DNA from: Amborella trichopoda
Lineage: Eukaryota; Streptophyta; Magnoliopsida; Amborellales; Amborellaceae
Assembly (NCBI RefSeq): GCF_000471905.2
Contig: NW_006498233.1
Span: forward strand, 2,163,712-2,227,711
Reading direction: 5' to 3'
DNA: 64,000 nucleotides
Under the pieces are notes generated by a model. That model ran no database searches, was not told the DNA's origin, and worked only from the letters and a program-made list of their open reading frames with translations. Positions 11,320-22,800 of the stretch are shown piece by piece; position 1 is the first letter of the stretch; every line of letters starts with the position of its first letter. A program made the position numbers and the translations under genes.

Positions 11320-12270
11320 GGCGCGTGACACCCTATGGTGGACTTTCATGGGCCCCACCAAATTTCCATGATGAGCTCATTTGCAAAAATGGCCCCCACG
11401 CAACCAAAATATATTTCAAAATTAATTTAACGATTTTTCAAAATTTATAATTTTTACTTGAATTATTAAAACAATATAAAATCAACATCTCTGTTTTTGT
11501 AAATCTAAATTTCTTACAAAACATATTCAAAGATTCAAAAAAATTCAAATAATAATTCTAAAAATAAAATAACACTAAAACAAACATAATTAATTTTTTT
11601 TTTATGAGAATTGGATCCATATGGCTTAGGAATAATTCTACTCTGGAGCACTCCACCTTCTACTATGAACCACGATCTACTCTTGCTTTCTAAAATTGAC
11701 CATGCGATTCCTGTGATCAACAATTTATCGCAGGGGCTCATGATTTGGTCACCAAAGTCAGCCAATAGGTAAAGGGACGTAATCCCAGTCTATGGATTTC
11801 AGGTTCTCCCCTAGAGACAAACCAAAGTAACCTAGACCTGATGCAACCACAACTTTATTGTTCATAAGAGTATTCTCTCGCACATGCACATATTTAACCT
11901 AGAAAGGTGGTTTGTTTTCCCGATACAGCTATCATATGTGCATGTCGTGTGATGCCATGTGGATGAGGCTTTGGCCTCCATCTCTGATAACCACCATCAC
12001 ATACAAGGGCTATGCAGGCACTCGACTCACTCATCCGGGTCATTAAGGGATGATCCATTATAACCTTTATCTGTTTAACTCTATGCCCAGGTAACAACGG
12101 TTTTTCCCAACCGACTGGCCTAGCACTTCGAGCTCAGTCTGGTAACAACAAACATCATTTGTTTAGTATGGTCCACACATGGCCACACTCTCATTAAGTT
12201 CAAGTTCCATTGTAACAAATGTTCAACTACAAGCACTCATAATGCCTTTATTGGCTACACATACCCAATA
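11320..12270 (-). repeat. 3' LTR of the copia element, first part
   Basis: This is a direct repeat of 18186-19192. On the minus strand it begins TATTGGGTATGTGTAGCC (a mutated TGTTG start) right after the polypurine tract, and it ends at GGTGTCACGCGCC, where the Tat LTR begins. Compared with the 5' LTR it lacks the internal duplication found at 18821-18958. Confidence 0.85.
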
Positions 12271-12285
12271 TCGCCCACTTGACCT
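12271..12285 (-). other. Copia polypurine tract
   Basis: Minus-strand GGTCAAGTGGGCGA sits directly before the 3' LTR start. The usual plant copia form is AAGTGGGAGA followed by TGTTGGG, so this is the plus-strand primer site with small changes. Confidence 0.78.
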
Positions 12286-13231
12286 TTGAAGGCCTTACAA
12301 ATTCTCTTCCTCACTTTCTCTCATCCCCATCTCTCTCACATGTCTCACAAAAATATTAGGTGAAGCAGTGTTCTCAAAATGAACAAGAACAGTTGACTGG
12401 ATATGGGGCTGGAAGCGGTTTAACCGGTCTAACCGAGTAAGTCCCGCGTGGTTAAACAATTGTTGAAAAGAATAAAAAAGATACAAAAAAATAGACTAAA
12501 ATATGAAAAGCATATAAAGAATGATTAGAACAAAACACATTGAAATGAAGTTGAAAATTAATGAAAAAAATGGATTTTAAAGACTCGATTTGTGCCTAGG
12601 GTTATTTTTAAAAAAATTCAAAAACTATGGGAAAATATAAAAGTGATTATTATTGACCAATTTTGTTTTTTAATGTTTACCACAATGTAAAGAATATTAA
12701 AAAGGGTGAGGTTTGTATATGGTGTCAACCTTATACTATTAAAGTAAGGTGCAACTTAAAACTATGTCGAAACTGCAGTTTCGGTGCCTCAAAGCCTTGC
12801 AATGATATGAAAATTTATTATCGCCCCCCCAGTTGTGAAATCTAAATTTCCATAAATGGTGACAATCAAGCAGATCTGTAAATACTTGAAAATCTCGGAA
12901 AATGGACTATCGAGGAAGATGAACTATATTAAGACTAGAAATCGCCTTGTTTTTCATGTCAATGAATCTTGAGGTCAAGATGATCAATTTGAGGGTTAGT
13001 CGGCATAAGAATAACATTCACTAGTGGGTTTGTTAAGTGTACATTACCCGTATAGTATAACTTTGAGATCTTATATAAACTTTTTCCTATTAAAAAAATG
13101 TATTACAAACCAAATTCCTTATTTTTTGAATATAATAAAGATTTTTTTGAAATTTTTTTATATACCAGTCGTTCACCAGAATCACTCAAAGCTAGAACAA
13201 GCAAGAGGCCAGTTCCGATCTAACTGGGCAG
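12286..13231 (-). other. Copia 3' untranslated region
   Basis: About 0.95 kb of AT-rich sequence between the RNase H end and the polypurine tract. I see no conserved coding sequence in it; short frames are chance. It is longer than usual for a copia 3' region, so a small insertion may be hidden here. Confidence 0.55.
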
Positions 13232-14640
13232 TTATCGTTTGGATTGCCTGGTTTTTCTAATATTGGGTGTAATCCCCTTTGTAAGAGTGTCTTCTATCAT
13301 TACCTCCGTAGCTATATAGCTAATCTCAATCTCTCCCAATCTCACCTTAATGCACAGGTGGTAGAAGGAAGGCTTCTTGTGCCGGGAGTTCTTATGGAAA
13401 CGTGGCCCTTTTGACACACAAATCGTAGCCGTGTTGTCACAGAAAATCCTCACTGTCTCATAATGCACAAGTCAAGTTGATTAAGAAATTTCTTAATCCA
13501 TACAACCTCCTTGGCCGCCAAGTGGCATGCCACGTACTCAGCCTCCATAATGGACAACACCACTACATCTTGGTTCTTTGACTTTTAAGAAACAATCCCT
13601 CCTCCAAACAAGAACACGTATCCATATGTGGACTTTGCATCATCTGGATCCCCTACGTAGCTTGCATTCAAGTAACCTTAAACTACACTTTTAGATCATC
13701 CTTTATATTTAAGCACGTAGTTCTTGGTCCCTTTCAAATATCTGCGGATTCTCTTAACTACCTTCCAATGATCAACTCAGGGTTGCATTGGAATCAGCTA
13801 ACCATGATCATGACGAAAGACAAGTCATGCCTTGTTCCCATAATGGCGTATATATGGGATCCCACCGCTCTTCTATAAGGTACTCTTTCCATTGCTCTCT
13901 TGTCTTCATCTTCAGTAGGACACATCTTTTTGTCTATCGAGGTAGACCTGGGCTTATATTTATCCATATCAAACACTTCCAATATCCTCTTCCAGTAGGT
14001 TTCTTGGGAATGTTGGATGTTTCTCTCTTTTTTGTTTTTTATTATTTTGATGCTCAACACATATGAGGCTTCCTAAGTCCTTCATATCAAAGTGTTCTAT
14101 AAGAAATGTTTTTGCCTCTATTACTAGGAAAATCGAGCTATTAACAATTAACATATCATCTACATGTAAGGAGATGAATACCACATCACTCCCACTGACC
14201 CTTTTATATATATAGTAGTCCTCTTCATTTGAAGAAAACTTTGCAAGAGTTAGGATCTCTAAAAATTTGATGTACCAATATCACAATAATTGTTTAGTCT
14301 ATAGAGGGATTTGTTATGTTTTCAAACTAGGTTTCCATTCCTTTTTTCTCAAATCCCCTTGGTTGTTTCATGTAGATTTCTTCTTTAAAATCTCCATTTA
14401 GGAAGGTTGTTATCACATCCATTTGATGGACCTCAAAATCAAAAGGGGCAACTATAACTATTAGGATTCAGATAGATGGAAAGTTGACAACTGGGGAAAA
14501 GGTTATATCATAGTCTATCCCTTCCTCTTTGATAAATCCCTTGATTACAAGTCTGGCTATGTATTTTTCTCTCTGAGTTTAACTTCTTTTTGAAGCCCAC
14601 TTATATCCTATTACCTTATAATTTGAAAGAAGAGGTACTA
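13232..14640 (-). pseudogene. Copia reverse transcriptase and RNase H, broken
   Basis: Minus-strand pieces include the RT segment with DVVFISLHVDDMLIV (13969-14184; the usual YVDD is HVDD here), DMKDLG, the connection region with MDKYKPRSTSIDKKMCPTED and YRRAVGSHIYAIMGTRHDLS (13794-14060), and the RNase H end with FCDNTATICVSKGPRFHKNS and IATEVMIEDTLTKGI (13232-13468). These match copia pol in order. At least three frameshifts and several stops separate them, so it is dead. Confidence 0.88.
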
Positions 14641-15860
14641 ATTCTCAAACATGGTTTTCATTTATAGAAGCATATTCATATTTTATGGCTTCTACCCAAT
14701 AATTCTTTTCGGCACAGGTCAAGGCTTCATAGTAAGTTTTAGGTTCAATATCTGGTTCATCCCTCACCCTATCATTGTGTTCCCCCAGGTAGACAAAGTG
14801 TTCAAGGTATTTAGGTGGTCTACTAATTTGGTGACTTCTTCTTTGTTTGGGTTCGGGTTCAAGTTGATTTGAGGATTGAGGTTCTAGTTCAAGTCTGTTT
14901 GAGGTTTCGGGTTTGGGTTCTCGAAATATACCTTTGTCACTTATCTCCTCAAAGTTGTTGGCTTGTTTGTGATTCAATCTTGCTTTAAGGAATTCTTCCT
15001 TGAAGAAGTGAGCATCGTGACTTAGAGTAATTGCCCCGGCTTCAAGGTTGTATAATTGATACCCCTTACCATGGTTTGGGTAGCCAATGAATATAGTTTT
15101 CACAGTTTTGAGTTGAAGCTTAGTCCTATTTTGGTAAGGGACTAGGACATGGTTTGAGCAACCCCATACTTTTAGAAGGTCAAGGGAAGAAGTACGACCG
15201 ATGAATATTTCGTGAGGAGTTGGGCAGATTTTGTGGGAGTCTGATTCAGGATATAACTTGCTGCCAATACGACTTCTCCCCAAAATTCTAGAGAGAGTAT
15301 AATATATCTCATCATACTCCTTACCATTTCTACCAAGGTCCTATTCTATTTCTCGATAATTCCATTATGTTCTAGGGTGTAAGGAATAGTGTATTGATGC
15401 ATAATTCCACTTTCTACATATAGGTCCTTAAAGAGTTCAGATGAGTATTCCCCCCCCCCCCCTCCCCATCCTATCGATTCTTAGGACTTTGATTTTCAAG
15501 TTCTTTTGGTTTTCTAACCCGGCTTTGTATTCCTTAAATTTTTCTAAGACTTCGAATTTTGTGTGCATTAGGTGCACATGGCCATATCGCGAGTGGTCAC
15601 CAATGAAGGTGATAAAATATCTTTTGTGTCTTTGGTAGCCACATTCATAGGACCATATATGTCATTATGAATGATTTTTTCTACGTTAGTAGCACTGTTT
15701 GCCCCGGTGGTATTCTTTCATGGTAGTTTTTCTTGTACACATGACTCACACACTTTTGATAAATCTCCCTTATAATTTTGAAGGATCCCACCCTTTTTCA
15801 ATCGTTTTATTCTTTTGTAATTTATGTGTCCTAACCACTTATGTCATAAAATAGCATCCA
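14641..15860 (-). pseudogene. Copia integrase with C-terminal linker, broken
   Basis: On the minus strand just below 15840 lies HKWLGHINYKRIKRLKKGGI, then a CESC pair: the HHCC zinc domain of integrase. The catalytic core between about 15300 and 15700 is badly decayed. The frame 14645-15283 gives the C-terminal part (PTPHEIFIGRTSSLDLLKVW, GCSNHVLVPYQNRTKL, IFIGYPNHGKGYQLY) and the linker before RT, with repeated RLELEPQSSNQLEPEP. Integrase inserts the DNA copy into the host genome. A 12-14 base C run near 15452 interrupts the frame. Confidence 0.83.
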
Positions 15861-16260
15861 AACCACATGGGGATGAGATGTAAGCAATATTTTCTTTCAT
15901 TTTAGTAGTGTAAAGACTGTCCACAAGTCGTTCGGTCATAACATAGTTGTTCCCATTTTTCACTACTGCCTTATCGCCAACGAAGGTAGTGACAAAACCC
16001 ACTCTAGCCATCTTCGGAACAGAAACCAAACATTTCCTCATATCGGGAGAATAAAGTGCTTGCTTTAGGATCAAGAAGCTCCCACTTTTCAATTGTAGCT
16101 CATAATCCCCAACTCTTAGCACGACAGTCTTTTGGTTCCCTCTTATGTAGATATGTTGTTCACCCGACTGCACGAAAGTAAAAGAGTGGAAGTCATCCTT
16201 GGTGTTTGTGACATGAGCCGTAGCTCCTGAGTCAAGATACCAAGATTCACCATTGAGTTT
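15844..16260 (-). pseudogene. Copia protease region
   Basis: Minus-strand translation gives WYLDSGATAHVTN near 16240-16200, with the DSG catalytic triad of the retropepsin, and then ALYSPDMRKCLVSVPKMA in the frame 15844-16173. The domain cuts the gag-pol polyprotein. It is followed at once by the integrase zinc domain. A stop separates the DSGA part from gag. Confidence 0.83.
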
Positions 16261-17110
16261 AGTTAGTTACATTACAAAGACCACACAAGCAAGTTCCTTG
16301 TTGGTCCCACCATTCTTGTTGGACTGACAAAACTTGGCTATGTGGCCACCTTTTTGTAAAGGAAACAAGTCCTAGTCTCTCTCCTTCCTTTATTGCCAAA
16401 ATTTCTTTTCTTATCATCCCCTCTCTTTCTAAAATTGTTTGTTCTCTTTTCCCTTTTATATTTAAAGAAGAGTTGTGATTTTGCCATATGGATGCCTCCC
16501 TTTGAGTTGGTGTTGGTGCATGCCTCAAGTTACTCCTCTCTTCCTTGCCTTTGATCGCAGTGAAGAGCTCCTCCAACTTCAGGGCCTTTTGTCAAGCGGA
16601 GAGGGAAGTGACAAAGGTTTCCCATGAGTTTGGGAGAGAGTTCATGAGATGAACCGCGTGCATGGGTTCCAAGGGTCTCATGCAAGTAGCTTCCATCTCT
16701 CAGACTAGTGCAAGAAAAATGTGCACATGGTCCGATATTTTTGTCCCTTTGGACTTCTGCAATTCATTATATTTTTTCATGGCCATGGATTGTTTCATGA
16801 TAGAGAGATCAGCATAATCCCTCTCAAGCCTATCATTGATCCCCTTTGTGGTGCTTATTGACTCATATTTCGAGGCATATGAGTCACTTATTGCGCATAA
16901 TATAATGTGCCTACATCTCATGTTTTTGTTCTTCCATGAAGTATAATCATCTTTAGTTTCTTGAGATGAGTCGCTCCTTGGTTGATGAGGACGTTCTCAT
17001 AGAGCATCTCTTGCAATCCGAAATGAAGGCGTGGGCAGCCACATCTTATTCCCAAGATTTTTCTAGACTCAAATAAAGAGACAAAACTTCGAATTGCAAC
17101 AAGTAAAATA
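16261..17110 (-). pseudogene. Copia gag, broken
   Basis: Minus-strand pieces are ISDSYASKYESIST and KKYNELQKSKGTKISDHVHI (16700-16921), then LMNSLPNSWETFVTSLSA (about 16640), then a degraded zinc knuckle with GGHIAKFCQSNKNGG near 16300. This is the UBN2-type copia gag followed by its RNA-binding knuckle. The N-terminal part (16918-17124) is in another frame. There are multiple stops. Confidence 0.82.
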
Positions 17111-17123
17111 CGTTTTGATACCA
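17111..17123 (-). other. Copia primer binding site, tRNA-iMet type
   Basis: Minus-strand TGGTATCAAAACG directly follows the 5' LTR end (...CTTTCA at 17125). The plant copia consensus is TGGTATCAGAGC. Confidence 0.85.
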
Positions 17124-17812
17124 ATGAAAGTTGGACTTATGTGATCTAGCTGGTGTATATATTCTTTTTTTTCTTCTCTTTTTCTCTTTTCTTTTCCAGC
17201 TTAAAACAAGTATCTATTACAATAAATTGACTTGAAAAGAAATAAAGAAATTAAATCTAGGATCTAAACCTTGATGTCACTAAAACCACTCTTTAATTAT
17301 TCAATGAAAACCACAACAATACGTTTGGGAATAAATAAAAGACAAAAGAAATAAATATGGTAAGAGACAAGAAAGTGAGTACCGGAGATTACCTTAACTG
17401 GGCTTAATACATCTCACACCGAGTGACCACCTTTAATGACGTGGGATAAATGGTCAATCTCGATCTCCAAGATGGGAATGCATAAAGGTCAAACCTTCAA
17501 TGGAACAAGAACTCTTTACAAGGCTCAAGTCTCAATCTATGATTTACCCTTGATAACCTAGATGAGAGATTGCTTTCCAATACTAAACCCTTAACCTTTA
17601 AGCTATGAAAGATAGGAGATAGGAGAGAGAAAATTCTTCTACATGGGGTGTTCCCTTTCTTTATCATATGAGAGAGAGAGAGCTTATCTACTTGGGTCGT
17701 GCCCCTATGGGATGAGAGAGAAAGTGAGAGCCTCTATGCTTGGGCGTGGCCCTCTAAATTCTATGGGCGAGAGAAGAGAGATTAGTTGTGTAGAGAATGG
17801 GTAGAGCGCACC

Positions 17813-17825
17813 CCATTATATAGTG
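17813..17825 (-). promoter_or_regulatory. Copia LTR TATA box
   Basis: Minus-strand CACTATATAATGG is a good TATA match, placed about 1.37 kb into the LTR. A leader of about 0.7 kb would follow before gag. Confidence 0.65.
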
Positions 17826-18820
17826 CTTCATTGAGATTAGGGTTTCCATATGGTTTGCCTCTTTAGTGAGATTGAATTTGTACCATTGATCTTGAATGAT
17901 GTGGGGTGAGAGATGTGAACTTGCCATCCCATAGATTAGCAATCAAGAACGTATAGAAGGTGTTAGAACCTTTATCCTCTATTTTCTAAACCAATTTCTA
18001 TCAATTAATTTAAAAATGAGAATATCAATAATAACATAGTGCCTTCTATTTCTATGCACAAGCCTCTTCATACCTTCCTTATTTTGATATAAAAAGCTCC
18101 ATAAAATCAAACTTACCAAAACACATTATTTCTTAAGCCTCAAGCCATATGGCTTGATTTCACGAAAGGAAGGTGCATGAGGAGGGGCGTGCCACCATAT
18201 AGTGGACTTCCATGGGACCAAATTACCATGGTGGGCCATGTATATAAATGCGCCCCCATGCAACCAAAATATATTTCAAAATTAATTTAATGATTTTAAA
18301 AATTTATGATTTTCATTTGAATAATTAAAATAATGTAAAATCAATATCTCTATTTTTATAAATGAAATTTTATAAATAAAATATCCAGAGATTCATAAAA
18401 ATTCAAATAACAATTCTAAAAATCAAATCACACTAAAAAAAATATAATTAAATAATAGGAATTTAATCCATATGGTCTAAGAATAATTCAACTTTAGAGC
18501 ACTCTACCTTCTATTGTGAACCACGATCCACTCTTGCTTTCTCAAACTGACCCACCGGCTCCCATGACCAACACTCTATTATAGGGGCTCATGATTGTGC
18601 CATCAAAGTCAGCCAATGTGAAAGGGGACGTAATTCCAATCTGTGCTTCCCAAGAGACGAACCAAGGTTATCTAGACCTGATGAAACCACAACTCTTTAG
18701 TGCATAGGGATAATCTCTAGCACATGCCCATGCTTCACCTTGAAAGGTAGTTGCTTTCCTGATACGACTATCATATGGGCATATCATGTGATGGTACGCG
18801 AATGAGGCTTTGGCCTTTGT

Positions 18821-18958
18821 CTCTGAGGGCCACCATCACACAAAAGGGCCACGCAGACCCTCGGCTCACTCATCAGGGTATACTTCTATCTCTGAGGGCC
18901 ACCATCACATAAAAAGGCCACACAGACCCTCGGCTCACTCATCTAGGTATACTCCAAT
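18821..18958. repeat. 69-bp tandem duplication in the copia LTR
   Basis: CTCTGAGGGCCACCATCACA begins at 18821 and again at 18890, each unit running to a CTCACTCATC-rich end. The other LTR has only one unit near 11975, so the duplication arose after insertion or was lost there. Confidence 0.8.
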
Positions 18959-19299
18959 CGCATCAAGAAATGAATGCATTATAACTCTTATTGGTTTAAT
19001 CTCTATACCTAAGTAACATTGGTCTTTCCCAATCGACTGACCTAGTACGTCAAGCTCAGTCCAGTATCAGCAAACATCATTTGCTTAGTATGGTCTACAC
19101 AAGACCACACTCCCATTGAGTTCAAGTTCTATTGTATCAAATGTTCAATCGCAAGCACTTATAAGGCCTTTAACGGCCACACACATTCAACAGGTAGCAC
19201 TCCCATGTTCTAGTCGTCATGTTGTGGTTTCCATTCCTACCAGTAAAACTACCCCACTAATACCTTCAAGAGCTAACTCTTAATCTACTTGAAAAAATG

Positions 19300-19690
19300 G
19301 TAGGGGTTATCTTTTCTATTCAATTACCCAAAAAAAAAAACTACATGTATTTTCAGATGCAAGCAAATAGTTCCAAGTCTCACAAAAGATGTGCTCGTAT
19401 GGATCAATACCAAAGACGTCTACTCCTCTTACTCCTCTCCCAATTTTCGATAACATTGGTTCCACTTTATCCTCAACACATTCTCAACAAAACGAGGCAG
19501 AGAAGCTTTACTTAGACCAATGCACCTTGAATGATAAGCAGAAGGGCACCTATCACAACAAATCAAACTCCCATCCATGCCACAAACTCTGTAATCATCC
19601 CTATTTTGTAAGTTCCGGGACAAATTCAGGTCATTGATCCTGTTTGCACCCTGAATCCTTTTCTAATAATGCTTCCATCAGATTTCTTTT
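19300..19690 (-). pseudogene. PHD-finger gene fragment (DDT/PTM-like), frameshifted
   Basis: The minus strand encodes LSRNLQNRDDYRVCGMDGSL, then ICCDRCPSAYHSRCIGLSKA (19429-19623). This is the first half of a PHD zinc finger (C..C, C..C, H..C spacing) close to that of plant DDT-domain PTM-type proteins, which bind modified histone tails. Right after SKASLP the frame shifts by one; the second frame gives ECVEDKVEPMLSKIGRG and VDVFGIDPYEHIF, also PTM-like. A possible splice donor follows near 19350. Upstream, another one-base shift lies near 19660. It is bounded by the copia LTR at 19192 and an LTR-like block from about 19760, so it is a broken gene or a captured piece. Confidence 0.78.
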
Positions 19691-19934
19691 TTGATTTGGT
19701 GAATAACCTCCATCCGGTATTTTGAGTGGTACCATGTTATTGTAGGGATCACAGCGTTTCCAACGGAATGAAAATGGCTCAGATCCTAGCTACCATCAGA
19801 AAGTTATGATCTGTACTTCGAATATTTTTCTACACGCATCCCAATTCACCGTGCACAAATCCCCTTAAAAACACACTCATCTCAACGCACATGATTACAT
19901 CATTTGTGCCTCCCACACAATGATTACATAGATG

Positions 19935-20135
19935 CACTCTCTCCACTTGTATAATCACTTGAGTGTCATTTGGCATATGCACGCTTCTACTACCATCATT
20001 GTGTTCTTCATGCATGCCTTCTCTCTCGTCATGCATAATCACTTTAGTGTCATATGGCACATGCATGCTTCCACCCCCATCATTGTGTTCCTCATGCATG
20101 CATTCTCTCTTGAGTGCCATGTGACACATGCATGC
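19935..20135. repeat. Tandem repeat of about 90 bp, 2.4 copies
   Basis: The units share AGTGTCATWTGGCAYATGCA and CATCATTGTGTTC, ending in CATGCATGC-rich sequence. They lie just upstream of the TATA box at 20153 and are rich in ATGCAT, so they may be U3 enhancer-like repeats. Confidence 0.7.
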
Positions 20136-20152
20136 TTCCACCCCCCTATGCT

Positions 20153-20160
20153 TATATATA
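20153..20160 (+). promoter_or_regulatory. TATA box of the LTR-like block
   Basis: TATATATA sits after GCATGCTTCCACCCCCCTATGC and before a C/T-rich leader (CACTCCTCACCCCTCCACTC), the usual arrangement for a plant LTR promoter. Confidence 0.55.
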
Positions 20161-21039
20161 CCACCCATCTACTCATAAATTGAGTTTAACTCTCACTCCT
20201 CACCCCTCCACTCCCTCACTTTCCCCTCTTTCCTCCTTGTTCTTCTTCTTCTCCCTTAGCTCATTAACCTCATAAGCCTTAAACCTTTGAAGTTTGAACC
20301 CAATTTACTTGAAGCTTGACAACCGAAGTGGAGCTTGTAGAACATTTCATCTTGGGGATTTCGATTGGGGCAAGTAAGTAGATTTAGTTTCCTTGGTTTA
20401 ATTCTTTTGTTAATGCATGTTTTTCTACCTAATTCAATTGTGAAACTTCAGTGTGTGTGTGTGTGTGAGTGTGGGTGCATGCTTACTAAAATTCAATGAA
20501 AGTGTATTCTGATTTCCAGAATTGTAGTTGCCGTTTGAGAGATTGTTAGGGTACCTTAAACCTTGTCTTAAACTATGAATTTTACTGGGTCAGTAGGACG
20601 TTGAATGTATTTCCACATGGGAAAGACCCCTTGATAATATCTCATGTAATTTGAAAGCTATTAACTATTTGCTGAAACATGCTAGATCTGTGAAATTAAA
20701 ATCTAGGGATTAACATGTTTTTTTGTGAAGCGTTTGACTAACAAAAATTTACTAGAATGAGGTTAAAACACTTTGAAATTTTAGATAGATGAGTCTAGTT
20801 TAAATTTTTTTTAATAAATTCCTTATGGATTGAAAGTTATGGTCATTTTTCTAGTAGGGTTTCACCCTGGATTTTCTGCTGCTCAAAGCATAAATTTAAT
20901 CTGGGAAAATCAAATAGTTTGAAAAACTTTAGTCCAATATCTGGGGTTACTTCCTATGCGAAAGTTGTCTTGTTATGAGTATAGATTATCAATACATTGT
21001 TTTCATGTTTAAATGATCTTTGAATTTAACAATATACCC

Positions 21040-21665
21040 TTAAAAGTGGACAATATTCATCTTGAAAAAACCAGTAATGTGACATAGTGATGTCTATTAC
21101 ATAGATATATAACATGCTATTGACACAATAATGCCTTTTGAGTTGATAAGCATGAAAGTATGACATAGTGATGTCTATTGCATTGATATATAGCATGATA
21201 TTGACATAATAATGTCTCTGGAGCTGATAAGCATGATAATATGACATAGTGATGTTTCTTGTGATTATATGTATAACATGCTTTGGACATGTTGATGTTT
21301 CTTGTTATGATATGTATGGCATGCTTCTAATATGATTCGTGTGCATGGAGACATGCTTCAATTATATGATCCAAGCATGATGACATGCTTTGATAAGATA
21401 TGTGTGCATGGTAACATGCTTCTGATAGGATATGTGTGCATGGTAACATGCTTATGATAAGATATGTGTGTATGGTAACATGCTTCTGATAAGTTATAGA
21501 GACATGCATATGTTATATGATTTATGCATGGTGACATGCTTTTGATAAGATATATGTGCATGGTAACATGCTTATGATAAGATATGTGTGCGTGGTAACA
21601 TGCTTTTGATAAGATATGTGTGCATGGTAACATGCTTTCAATAAGATATGTGCGCATAGGGACAT
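21040..21665. repeat. Two nested tandem repeat families
   Basis: Two units of about 70-75 bp (GACATAGTGATGTCTATT type) lie at 21075-21240. About ten units of 32-36 bp (GATAAGATATGTGTGCATGG, then TAACATGCTT) follow at 21290-21665. They lie inside the LTR-like block. Frames on the minus strand give only a repetitive HISY...MLPCTH peptide, which is not a gene. Confidence 0.82.
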
Positions 21666-22800
21666 ACTTCTGTTATGATCTGATGAGACATTTGTGCTGA
21701 CAGCTGTGATCTGTCTCTTCATTCTATGATAGGATGGGAGTTAGGAGTGTGTACGTTTTGACGGTCGCTGCCCCAAAACTTATATGAGGCAATACTCATT
21801 GGGATCACTTTGGTAGTGTAACGCTCTCTCGCCAAAAGGGCACCTGAGAGGGCCATGTCTTGCAAGGTCAGTGCCTATCAAAAGCTCCAAAGCGCACTGA
21901 GGATCGTGTGCATGTGTGAGGCACTACACAACGGATTTACCTATTGATGGTGCTTCTCTCCTGGTTGTGATGGTAGTGGTTCTACGCATCAGGATTTGAT
22001 TGGCCTGATGGGTGGGGCTTCTACTTCAGGAGTTAGTTGGAATCTGTTGTTCTTGATTATGTTGGTTATATGCATGCTTAAATGTTTTGATCTGTCATAA
22101 TGCTCATGCCTGAATGATTTGATTGACTTCTTATTACAATCATATCTAATTAATTTGATTAGTTATTATTCCACCATGAAATAAATCATGCATGACATGT
22201 ATGTTTAAATATGAATTTGACACATGATTCCATGTTTTGTAAAACTTACTTAAAACCCTGATTTTTGACATAACATACTATTTGTAAGCATGAATGCATG
22301 GCACCTGGATCTTATTTACTGAGTTGTACAGCTCAGTCTGTTAATTTTTCCCCTATGTAGAGTGCTAGCCAGCCGTAACTGGAGTGGCGTGTCCTAGTGG
22401 TCATGTTTGGGGTCCCTTTTACCCCTTTTATTGGAGCTCTATTTTGCAGTGTATATTTTGGTCGGCGCTCTAGTCAAATGGTTCATTTTTATTTGCTAAT
22501 ATGCCTTGATGCTGGGCCTTTTGTGCCTTGGACCTATAGGTACTATTTTGGACTGTTATATGTATTTTGGGACTTATTTATCCAGCAGACTATGGTTATA
22601 TATATTTTGTTTTGTTTTTTGTTTCTTTTATTGCTGGCTTGATACCGAAAATTCCTTCTCTTTTTAACGTGTTGAGCGCACTCCAACAAAAGTGGCACTC
22701 ACATCCTGTAGTCGTGGCCCCACTCCCTACAATCCTCCGGCGGGCTCGGGCCTGGCCCTCTATGGGTATGGCGGGGACGATAAGAAGCGGGGTAGTGACA

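Larger units (their letters stand above)
11320..19192 (-). mobile_element. Ty1/copia retrotransposon, 3' LTR interrupted
   Basis: On the minus strand the order is LTR (19192-17125), iMet primer site, gag, protease, integrase, RT, RNase H, 3' untranslated region, polypurine tract, then a second LTR from 12270. The last 3' LTR stretch stops at 11320, where the minus-strand Tat element begins. The corresponding point in the 5' LTR is at about 18186, so about 1.06 kb of 3' LTR should lie beyond the left edge, after the Tat insertion. Coding regions are full of stops. The gag-pro-int-RT-RH order identifies copia. Confidence 0.87.
17125..19192 (-). repeat. 5' LTR of the copia element (2068 bp)
   Basis: On the minus strand it starts TGTTGAATGTGTGTGGCC at 19192 and ends CTTTCA at 17125 beside the primer site. 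Its first kilobase (19192-18186) matches 12270-11320. It carries a TATA box (17813-17825), three related GAGAGAG-containing units at 17640-17790, and a tandem duplication at 18821-18958. Confidence 0.85.
19760..22800 (+). repeat. Lone LTR-like block, possibly from a chromovirus
   Basis: The block has a TATA box at 20153-20160, a pyrimidine-rich leader start (about 20180-20260), and a late segment near 22320 with ACTGAGTTGTACAGCTCAG and a CCCCTATGTAG end, which resembles Tekay/Del-type LTR tails. It ends GGGGTAGTGACA at 22800, followed by TTTTCAAATCAGAAGCAAC, which may be a decayed iMet primer site. No gag or pol follows. The left end is not resolved (about 19740-19800). No second copy in the window allows confirmation. 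Confidence 0.5.

Noticed and set aside
11320-12270. LTR of a separate plus-strand element (TG...CA ends also fit on the plus strand)
   Set aside because: On the minus strand the polypurine tract, primer site and pol order all fit a copia element. On the plus strand neither primer site nor coding order fits.
21290-21665. CRISPR-like array of regular short repeats
   Set aside because: Spacers are not unique, units are contiguous tandem copies, and the context is a plant retrotransposon.
21327-21722. Minus-strand frames with a HISY...MLPCTH repeat peptide
   Set aside because: They are caused only by the tandem DNA repeat; there is no promoter or domain.
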